NCBI GenBank assembly: GCA_017893485.1
Contig: JACEHZ010000207.1
Location: 496,001-560,000, forward strand
Source: Hemerocallis citrina
Taxonomy: Eukaryota > Streptophyta > Magnoliopsida > Asparagales > Asphodelaceae
Reading direction: 5' to 3'
DNA length: 64,000 nt
Below are positions 55,343-64,000 of the stretch, piece after piece (position 1 is the stretch's first letter; each line of letters opens with the position of its first letter). A program made the position numbers and the translations under genes. The notes under the pieces are model-generated. The model was not told the origin of the DNA. It worked only from the letters and a program-made list of their open reading frames with translations, and made no database searches.

Positions 55343-55881
55343 TCAACAACTCTTAGGAAGGGGTATGTTGCTCTTAAGAGACAGGCGGGGACGGCGCACA
55401 CCTTGTCGTTGCGATCCCGCACTCGTTGAGGTCTCCAAGCTAGCGAGCATAGTAGTGTCTCTCAGTGTTGCGCTGGCTGAAGCTTCGCTCGACGAAGCAG
55501 CCACCCCACTTTGTGCATCAGCAGGGCTTCGACGAACAACTGGCGATCGAGTCGCAAGCTCGTAAAAGAAAATTTCTCTCTCGCTTTCTTCACGATTACA
55601 CAACGTACTTCTAACATTGACCCGCTCAGATTGGGGTTTTAGGCGAGCGACCTCCTCCTCTAGCTCGACGATTCGTTGCTTCAGAGAGTCGTCCTTCACG
55701 GCAATCTTGAAGCGAGGAGCCGAGCGGAGCCTGTGGCATCGGAGCTGTCGGCAATAATTCGACGGAGATGGATAACCTCGATGCTACTATCGACCGTAAC
55801 TCTCTTCAACTCGTCAACCTCCGCCATCAATTTACCCATCGCTGTCGTTTGTTCTTCTCTCCCCGCCAAAAGCTCGTCTTC
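55343..55881 (-). pseudogene. Antisense coiled-coil exon of Tat-B, interrupted by family M
   Basis: Same exon and same interruption point as 17345-17884. 'LKQRIVELEEEVARLKPQ' is preserved and open from about 55699 to 55343; a 1-base deletion near 55719 shifts the part nearer the LTR. The Ser/Ala-rich C-terminus matches the first copy. The protein would be a coiled-coil fragment with no known role. Confidence 0.7.
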
Positions 55882-56495
55882 TGTGATACCCTAAACTTTC
55901 TTTCTAATAAAGATATTATTTTTCACGTGTTGTGCACGTGCAAATTTCATGTGTATGTTATTTATTTATTTTGTATATAAAATTTCATTTTTTGTATTAA
56001 CAATTATTTTCCTTTATTTTTCTAAAAGCCTATTTTTAAAGCCTGAACACTATTTTATTTGTTGAGCCCACTTTAATAAATTATTAATTTATTGTCTTGA
56101 CCCACAAGCCTAAGCCCACTAATTGTGAAGCCCACAAATTTAATAAATCAATTAAATGGTCACACTTGTCATATAGAGACAAATGGTGAACATTTTGATT
56201 AATTAAAATTGTACAAACTTCTAAATAGGGGTACTAGGTGCCACGTGCAATGCACATAGTGTGCAATGCACACTCTTGGTGACCGGATATGGGCAAGGAG
56301 AAGATGGGGAGTGTGGGTGAGTGTGCATGGGTGGTTACTTTGTGCATGGGTAGTTGCTACAACTTCCTCTACTATCCTAGCCTTCCATTCTATAACCATC
56401 CATTGAATCCTAGCCCTCCAATCTATTCTAAAATTAGTATAAATACCCCCTTCATACTTGCATTCTACACTAGTAATCAATTGAAAGAAGAGAAC

Positions 56496-56583
<88 letters not shown>

Positions 56584-59132
56584 CTGTGAGTTGAGTGTGG
56601 GTGTTCCCCATTGGAGGCCGGCCATCACATCACTACTAGGAGCTCTTGGATTTTGGCAAGGGAGCAAGGAGAAGGAGTTCGTGCATTGCAATCTAAGAGG
56701 AGAAGGCACTCGCTTGTAATCTAGGAGGCTTTAGGAGATTTCTCATTGGTTTTCTTCAAAAGGTGGGTGTTTCTCATGACTTCTAGAGTAGAAATCATGA
56801 TAGGGAATGAAATTGAATTATTATGAAATGCATGCTTGCCTAATTAGAAGAGAATTGATAATTAGTAAATGTGTGTTGATTGATTACTAGAGTTATTGAC
56901 TATGAGTAAAAGTGTATGTTCTCATTGTTATAAACATTAGAATGCATGTTAGTTGTGCTAAATTGCAATTATGTGAAATTTGCTAGTAAGAAGTGAGAAC
57001 CATGTTGATTGATTAAAAATGCTAGAGTAGAATAGTGTGTTAAAGTTGAATTGATTGAAATGATGGTTAGTAGATGTAATGAAATCTCCCATGCTATACA
57101 TATCATGTGAAAATTAGAATAAATGAAAAAGAATGTCTTTTGGCATACAAATAGTCGAATGCATTGTGTGTAGATTAATTAGTAAAAATGGAAGTTTACT
57201 CACTTATAAAGTTGATTTTGTGCTCTAACAATATCATAGTTATCAATGTGTAAGCAACACCATAGTAGTGAATTTTGTGGGAGAAATTATCTTTATTTAT
57301 GACCAATTATGTATTAGTTTTCAAATGTCGAAATGGAGTTTATAAAGTGCAAACTAAGGCTAAATACATGTTTTAAAGAGTGAAAAATTGCTTTAAAAAT
57401 ACTGGTGATTGTTAAATTAAATGTATTTTTTTGTTCAGGACATTTTTGTTTTCAAAAAAAGAAGAAAAAGAACTAAAAACATTTTTTTGAAATTGAAAAC
57501 CATTAGCACAATTGACCAACTATTGGAACAATCGACTGCCTTCTACATATTTATTTTTTGAATTTAAAAATCATCGCAGAACAATCGACTGGTCATATGT
57601 GACAGTCGACTTCCCCGAAGTTTCAAGTAAATCTGTATAAATCTGTATTTTTTGTGAGATAATTTCTATGACCTGTGTCCTAGTATAAATGAGAATTTGA
57701 GACTGTTTTTACAAAGAGGAACTTATTTTGATTATTAACTTTCTTTTATAAAGGAAATCGAATGGATTGTTTGAGAAGTTTAAAGTTGAGATTTTGGTAA
57801 TGAGAAATTTGAAATGCGTGAATTTGTGAAACTAATTGAAAATGTGAACTGTGGAATTGGTATGGATTGAAATAGAATTATATGAGCTTATAAGCTAGTG
57901 AATGTGACATGTTACATTTTTATTGTTGTGCATGATATTTTTACTTGAGAAATTGGAATTAGTTGACATGATGAGTTATGAAGAGTATCATGAATGTGAA
58001 TACATGAATGCTATGCTATGAAATATGAATTGTGATTAATCATGAAAAGACCCTATGAGCATGAAAAGCTCGCCATTGAAATTATAAGTTGAAATTGAGA
58101 ATTAGGGTATAGCCAAGCCTTATACCGGCAATGAAAGAATTATGAAATGATATTTTGAAATGAGAAGACCAAGGATGGGTCATGTGAAATTAAATGAATA
58201 AGACCGGTATAGTGGAAGTGCTACATTCTAAGAGATTGATTTTATTCATAATTCAATTAAACTAAGGATTAGATACATAGTGAAGATGTGATGAAAGTAA
58301 AAGAAAAACATTGAGTATGAGGGCCATTGGATTGGCGGCGTGAGAGTATTCACAGGCTGTCTTCACGATGCATCATGACATGACGTGGATACTGCTCCAG
58401 AGTACCGTCCCGGTGGCGACGCTCGTGGGATGTTTGGTGATTGCGGGTGGTGTCATGTCCCATGACGGAGGCTGAATTATCCACAGGCTGTCTTCACGAT
58501 GCGTCGTGACATGACGTGGGATTCCCCTCCAGGCTGTCTAGACATGAGCTCGTAACTCATAGAACATCTAGGATACTTACCATAGTTACAGTAGAAGATT
58601 AAGTCATGGCGAGGGATTGAACCCTACAAGATGAAGAACGGTTAAGGCTTGCCCTCGGACCTATGTAGTTTGAGATGCATAAAATCCGAACAAGTGCGCA
58701 CTAGTGTCATATAACATAATGACTGCATTAAGGACTAAGTGCACAATCACGACACGACATCAATAGGATAGTCCCTTTAGCTTTGTTTGTAAACAAGTTT
58801 GTGGTTTGATAAGAAATGAGAATCGTTATACTATTTCCGGCATAGAGAGGACGGCCGTGTATAACATTTCGTCAGTTGAATGAACTGATGCACCCACAGT
58901 TTTATATGCAGGGTAAAGATGCTTGACAATTGAAGTATACATGCTGCGCAAGATTGGTTTCAATGTTGTCCATGTAATTTATTGTAAAACTTCTTCCGCT
59001 GTGATAATGTACAAGTGTAAATGTAACTCTGATGAAAGAAAAGTTCTTATTTTCTTGTAAAATTGTACGAAAGAAGTGTAAAGATCCTGTGGAACTCGAA
59101 TTCAGTTGTATTTTGGAATTCGGGGTGTTATA
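55882..59132 (+). mobile_element. Family M 5' LTR, 3251 bp
   Basis: TGTGATACCC...GGGGTGTTATA (terminal CA mutated to TA). TATA box at 56438, a (TA)n tract at 56499-56581, a near-duplicate pair of hairpin-rich segments at about 58345-58400 and 58480-58525 (CACAGGCTGTCTTCACGATG), and 'GGCTTGCCCTCGGACCTATG' near its end. A primer-binding site follows, which proves it is a 5' LTR. Confidence 0.88.
56499..56581. repeat. (TA)n microsatellite
   Basis: About 83 bp of TA in the family M LTR, longer than the 55 bp in the duplicate at 18502. Confidence 0.97.
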
Positions 59133-59135
59133 GAG

Positions 59136-59147
59136 TGGTATCAGAGC
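59136..59147 (+). other. Family M primer-binding site (initiator tRNA-Met type)
   Basis: TGGTATCAGAGC, the standard plant tRNA-iMet primer site used by many copia elements and chromoviruses, 3 nt after the LTR. Confidence 0.93.
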
Positions 59148-59289
59148 ACGCTTCTAAGTAGTACAAATTTATAAGGAACGACACCGTAGAAGTGGACATT
59201 AGAGTGTGTGTTGAGTCTAGAGATTTAAATGTAAGTCACTTACATTTGTGTTGCTCTATAATTTATGCTTCTTCCTCTTTATCTTTAAG

Positions 59290-59430
59290 ATGGCGGACCA
59301 CTTCGACTCAGCTGGAAATGACAATTGGCATATTATTGAGGAAGATTACTATCCCGGGCAAGCTGATTCAGACGAGGAACATCCTGAAGAAGTGGAGGAG
59401 GGATGTCCTGAGTCCCGAGAGATCACTTCA
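59290..59430 (+). pseudogene. N-terminal gag fragment of family M
   Basis: ATG at 59290 opens a short acidic stretch (MADHFDSAGNDNWHIIEED) before sequence passes into the Tat-B antisense exon around 59425-59435. Nothing else of the family M internal region survives, so gypsy (Tekay/Del-like) versus copia cannot be decided from coding sequence; the very long LTR slightly favours a chromovirus. Confidence 0.55.
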
Positions 59431-62400
59431 CCTCGGTGAGGATAGCCTCCGCCTCGGCAGTAAGCGGCGGCACCTCCAAAGCCAGAGCAGCGCTGGTAGA
59501 GAACGCCCCGCTCGACGAACACGGGGCATCGGCCAAAGGAGCCTGAGCGGGCGGTTCTGAAGGGGCCTTGGTCACCGACTCCACAATGACCGAGGGTGCC
59601 GAGGGGCCTTGTACTGTTCGGCCAGAAGGAGGCCCTGCCGTGGTCCTCTTCTTCTTCCTCGTGTCTGTGCCCTTCGCCGAGGCAGCGCGACTCTTTGCCA
59701 TTAATGCCTTGTAATCCATATCGGGGGCCTCTGCATACGAAGAAAAAACCGAGCAAATGAGTTAGTGAAAAAACAGACATGAAAACACACTAAGACAAGC
59801 AAGAAAAAGAAGTAAGCATACTGGGGTCGATCGGACTAAGACCCCCACCGAACAAGACCCCCTCGGTGATATCCTTCCAACTGAGGGTCGGACATCCGAG
59901 GATTTTCGCCACCACCTCCTCTTCCTCTCTTGTGAGCACCTGTAATGCCCTGATTTTTTCAAATTAATGAAAATTTATTTATTTTGCACGTAGTGTGCAC
60001 GTGTAATATTTTGGCTAATATTTTCATCAAGAAGAGTAAAGATATTTCAATTTGTGCTTTTAATTGTTTTGTACCAAAGCCTTATTTTAATTAAATAAAA
60101 AGCCCTTTTTCTTAAAGCCCAAAATATAATACATTCTTTTATTTTAAAATAACTATTGTTTTGGGCCATTTAATTAAGTCCATGGTTTAATTCTTTTTTT
60201 TTTTTAACAACTTGTAAGGTAAACACTTTTCAAAAGGATTATTATTTTCATAGAAATGTATTTGTACAAGTTTATTTTATGGTGACTAGTGCATGCACGT
60301 GCATTTCACATACACGTGCATAGGCACCTTTTGCCTTGGCCGGTTTTGGAGAGGTGGAGATAGTGTAGGAGTGGTTACTTAGTTGTGGGAAGTTATTTCA
60401 ACTTCTACTCTCATCCTAGCCTTCCATCGCATAACTACTTGCTAAATCCTAGCCCTCCATTTCACCAAGGATTTAGTATAAATACCCCCTTTTTTCAAAT
60501 GTCTTCTACACTAAGAATTATATTGTAAGGGAGATATATTGTAAGAGAGTGGTGTGTGATTGTTCTTTGGAGGCCGGTTATCACTTTAGAAGGATTCTCG
60601 GATTAGCAAGGAGCAAGGAGGAAAGGCACATTATCACACTAGAAGGCTTTTACTGGATTTCGTTTTTTTCGTCAATAAGGTGGGTGTTTCTCAGGACTTC
60701 TAATGTAGAAATTATGTTATGGCAATAATGATTGTTACCATGCCTGTGAAAAGTAAGTTTAACTATATTAGATTACCCTGTGTATGTTTATGATGAAAGT
60801 GGTGAAAGACTAATAATGAAGTAATGACACTGTAAGTAAGATCGAAATAGGCCTGTACAGTCGACTGTCACATGGACAAGTCGACTCGTACGAGGCGAAT
60901 GTTTTTCATGATTTATTAGAAAATTTAATGGGGTACGTGTGTACAAACTAAAGTGATAGAATGGTTGCTAAACTCATTTCCCCCATGTTATATATGACTG
61001 AGGAGACATGAACAGATGAAAAAGGAACTAGTGATAATTACTAAATCTGGGAATAACCCGTACAGTCGACTGTTGATGTAAACAGCCGACCGGTATTGAA
61101 TTAAATTAAGAATAGTCCAGAAATTTCATGAAACGAAGTATTTCTATTGTGATGTTCTAGTGTGTTAAATTGAGATTTAGTATTCATTTCTGCAAGTAAA
61201 TGATGAGTAAATGAAAATGCATGCTTAACATTTCCCTTGAGGAAAGAAAACATTAGTTATGTGAAATTATATTTTGTGATGTTAGTGAACAGCTAAGAAT
61301 ATTACATGTTTATGTAGTATTAATATATTGTAATGTGACACAATGATGTATGTGAATGGAAGAACAGAGGGAAGATAATTCCTTAATTTGAAATGTTAAC
61401 CTGTTCAGTCGACCTAATGCAAGCAGCAAGTCGACTGGGCTGAGTGTGAAAATTGTAATTAAAACCCCAGGACAAATGACTGATGGAATGACAGTCGACT
61501 GTCACGTGAATGATATTTTGAACATGGAAAATTGCGGAGCAGCCGACTGGCCATGTGCAGCAGTCGACTCTCCTGAGCAGTTTACGGAGAACTTGATTTG
61601 ACTGAACAAGTCGACTGGACTTTCTCCAAGTCGACTGTCCAGAGTATTTTGATATGTCAGAGATTTCATGTGATTTTTGTTAAAAGTTGTGAATCTTATG
61701 ACTGATGTTGATAAACTCTATTTGTTGTTGCATGATTTTACATGAAATGAATCATCGATTTGAATTGAGAATTATATGAATATGAAAGTTAAGAACATGA
61801 TAAATGAAATATGTTGGGGTAATGAAAATGAATTCATGAGTTGGAAATGCTCAAATTGGAAACTGTGAATTGGAAATTGAAACAAAAGAGTAGCTAAGTC
61901 TCCCCCGGCATTGGAAATGAAATGAAATGAAATTTGAAAAGAAAGACCAAGGTTGGTCATGTTGAATGAATGAAATAAGTCCGGTTTAGTGGAGAGGCTA
62001 ACTCTAGAGTTTTGATTTTTATTCATGATTCTAAAAAAATAGTACATAGTGGAGATGTGATGAAAGTGAGAGAAAACATAAGTATGAGAACTAGAGTTTA
62101 CGGTGCGGGTGTGTGAGCCACAGAATGCATGCTTGATGAGTCAAGACATGGCGTGGGCACAACTCAGTAATGATCGGACTTTAGCCACGCTTGTGGGATG
62201 TTTGGTGACTGCAAGAGGATCGTGTTCAGGGAGGAGGCTGAATTGCCACAGAATGCATGCTTGATGAGTCAAGACATGGCGTGGGGTTCCCCTCCAGGGT
62301 CCAGTGCACGTGCTTGTACTCATAGATCATCTAGGATACTCATCGTAATTACAGTAGTAGATTAAGTCATGGCGAGGGATTGAACCCTACAATAATGAAG

Positions 62401-63535
62401 AACGATTAAGAGGCTTGCCCTCAGACCTATGTAGTATGGGATGTATAGAATCCAAACAAGTGCGCATTAGTGTCATGTAAATTAAATAATTGCATTAAGG
62501 ATTAAGTGCACGATCACGACATGACATCATTAAGATTTTCCCCTTTGCTTTATTTGATATGTGAACAAGTTTGTGATCTGTTAAGAAATGAGAATCGTTA
62601 TACTGTTTCTGGCATAGAGAGGATGGCCATGTATAATTATCATTGGTTGAATAAACTGACGTACCCACAGTTTTGTATGCAGGATGAATGGCATGAAAAA
62701 GCTTAAAGAGGAATAAATGCTTAGAGATTTCTCAATGTTGTTGTATATTTGTTTCATTGTTGTAAATTTTACTTTCGCTGTGCAATGTAAATGTAATAAA
62801 TGATATAAACTCTGATGTAAAGTAAAAAAGTTTAAATTTCCTTGTAAATTGTACTAAAAGAAGCGGAAAGATCCTGTAGAACATCTCGAATTCAGTGTAT
62901 TTGGGATTCGGGGCGTTACAGCATCGGCTCTTTCTTCGCCCACTTCGGGACCCCATCTTCCACGCCGTAGAGAAGCCCCACGGTTCGGCACCTCAGATGA
63001 GAAAATACTTCTCCTTCCAGTGTTTGATCGAGTCCAGATTCTCGATCAACTTCACCCCCTTACTCGGTGACAAGTAATATCGATCCTCCATCTTGCTCAT
63101 TTGGCAGATGCGATAGAGGCTCCGAAGCAGAATGAGTTGCGGTTGCACGCGGACTGCCTGGCACTGGAGGACGAAGGCGATAACATGCCGCCACATGTTC
63201 GGCATAAACTGAACCGGACTCAAGCCTTACCACTGCAGCACCTTAACCACGAAGGGATGCAGCGGTAGCCGGAGACCGGCGTTAAGTGCGTCGTACGGGA
63301 AGACGCACGTGTCAGCCGACGTCTCCGTACACGCTCGGAAGCCGGGACCAGGGACTAGCAGGATGTACTCCTTCGGGATGCAGAATCCCTTCCTGATCTG
63401 GGAGAGCTCAAGAACAACCTGGAGCACGCAACTAACTCTGAAAATCATCATGATACCCCATACAATCATTCGATGCCCCTCATTTGGACTCCGATATAAC
63501 TCTGCAAGCCATTAAAACAGCAAAATTACTCCTCA
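59430..63535 (-). pseudogene. Antisense multi-exon gene of Tat-B (PF04195-like), split by a solo LTR
   Basis: Exon 1 lies in two parts: about 63470-62921, with 'PKEYILLVPGPGFRACTETS', 'RLPLHPFVVKVLQW', 'PNMWRHVIAFVLQC' and 'DSIKHWKEKYFLI', and 59940-59822 with 'LTREEEEVVAKILGCP' and 'LSWKDITEGVLFGGGLSPID'. In-frame stops fall near 63226 and 62998, and a frameshift just after 62985. Intron 1 is 59821-59731 (91 bp; donor GTATGC, acceptor CTGCAG) and joins in frame. Exon 2 (59730 leftward) contains 'MDYKALMAKSRAASAKGTD' and 'PPLTAEAEAILTEV' and is cut at about 59430 by the family M remnant. Exon 3 is gone. The acidic N-terminus seen in Tat-A is absent. Confidence 0.75.
59941..62920 (+). mobile_element. 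Family M solo LTR, 2980 bp
   Basis: TGTAATGCCC...GGGGCGTTACA, inside exon 1 of the Tat-B antisense gene. Flanks GCACC (59936-59940) and GCATC (62921-62925) are a 5-bp target duplication with one mismatch. TATA box at 60477. 'TTGCACGTAGTGTGCACGTG' near the left end, nine exact GTCGAC sites between 60862 and 61630, and the repeated 'CCACAGAATGCATGCTTGATG' (about 62108 and 62245). No internal region remains. Confidence 0.92.
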
Positions 63536-63560
63536 AAGGCTGATCAAACTCAGTCTTCGG

Positions 63561-63574
63561 GAGTGGGGGGCTCG
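63561..63574 (+). other. Polypurine tract of Tat-B
   Basis: GAGTGGGGGGCTCG directly before the LTR start TGATATGG. Confidence 0.8.
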
Positions 63575-64000
63575 TGATATGGCTAAAAATGGGGTTAAAT
63601 CGTAACCGTTCAAATTAGGCACGAATCTTGAAGATCAGGGCTAAAATAATAATTTCACCTACAAACGGCTCTGAAATGGGTACTGGTTCTTTTTCTAAAG
63701 GCCCAATAACACACGAATGGATCCATCTCAACTGAGTGCGGGTTCCAACCCGTAAGAAACCCAGTCCAGCTGGATAAAATTAGGGTTTATGATTATGATT
63801 AATCAATGGCCCTGATCACTTCTATCCATTCACTGAGAAGTAGGGATTTGATCTTATCCCGAAACTGGTCCCTAAGGCGCTTATAAATACCCCCCATCCC
63901 CCACTGTTACCAGGTAATCAATCTTTTGCCAATCAAAGCTCATTCATAATCTTTCTGATTACTGACTTGAGTGTTGGAGGGTGCGTCGCCGGGATCAACC
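63575..64000 (+). mobile_element. 3' LTR of Tat-B, truncated by the window end
   Basis: 426 bp of the LTR, TGATATGGCTAAAAATGGGG onward, with TATA at 63882 and the start of the R/U5 core. Roughly 30 differences from 48016-48440 by eye, so the element is not young. Confidence 0.92.

Larger units (their letters stand above)
48016..64000 (+). mobile_element. Tat-B: Ty3/gypsy Tat-clade element with nested insertions, running off the window
   Basis: 5' LTR (48016-48584), decayed primer site, gag-pro-RT (48655-51990), an LTR fragment replacing RNase H and most of integrase (51991-54368), integrase tail, 116-bp repeats, antisense coiled-coil exon cut by a family M element (55882-about 59430), antisense PF04195-like gene split by a solo LTR (59941-62920), polypurine tract (63561) and 3' LTR (63575 on). 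The two Tat-B LTRs share variants such as 'GATCCATCTCAACTG' and 'GATTATGATTAATCAA' that the Tat-C LTRs lack, which supports pairing them. Confidence 0.85.

Overview
The window looks like a repeat-rich, heterochromatin-like stretch of a flowering-plant nuclear genome, probably a eudicot; I cannot name the species. The evidence is Ty3/gypsy Tat-clade retrotransposons carrying two RNase H domains, several multi-kilobase LTRs with TG...CA ends and target-site duplications, a hAT MITE, Helitron-like and CACTA ends, and fragments of plant kinesin-14 and TMEM50-type genes. I see no intact cellular gene, rRNA or tRNA.

Layout. 1-5.5 kb: right part of a Tat element (Tat-A) with an antisense gene module, an 88-bp repeat array, a polypurine tract and its 3' LTR. 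5.5-7.8 kb: an old LTR fragment, a Helitron-like end, and a 1-kb sequence repeated at 33.7 kb. 7.8-15.9 kb: Tat-C1 (LTR, decayed gag-pol, 116-bp repeats, and a captured F-box/LRR-like gene fragment). 15.9-19.6 kb: a second Tat 3' portion interrupted by a long LTR (family M). 19.6-33.7 kb: the least TE-dense part, with a TMEM50-like first exon, a kinesin-14 pseudogene, a copia gag fragment, three nested elements, a CACTA end and one gene-start-like exon. 33.7-48.6 kb: Tat-C2, a diverged duplicate of 6.8-15.9 kb, with a 2.2-kb internal deletion and a family-M-type solo LTR insertion, followed by the complete antisense module and a 68-bp repeat array. 48.0-64.0 kb: Tat-B (5' LTR, gag-pro-RT, LTR fragment, integrase tail, repeats, antisense module broken by two family M insertions, polypurine tract, 3' LTR running off the window).

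How the parts relate. Tat elements encode Gag, protease, reverse transcriptase, RNase H, a second (archaeal-type) RNase H and integrase on the + strand. All copies here carry stops and frameshifts. Downstream of pol, Tat-A, Tat-C2 and Tat-B also carry a minus-strand module: a multi-exon gene whose first exon resembles Pfam 'putative gypsy type transposon' (PF04195), followed by coiled-coil exons. Tat-A and Tat-C2 keep their own TATA box at a similar distance from the start codon, and the introns are about 70-90 bp. This module, and the captured F-box/LRR-like fragment inside the Tat-C tandem array, are the most unusual parts of the window.

Nested insertions and duplications give a partial order of events: a family M insertion into a Tat antisense exon preceded the duplication seen at 16.4-19.6 and 54.4-57.6 kb, while the solo LTR at 37.6-40.4 kb came after the duplication that made Tat-C1 and Tat-C2. 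Family assignments rest on motif recognition by eye; no database search was possible.
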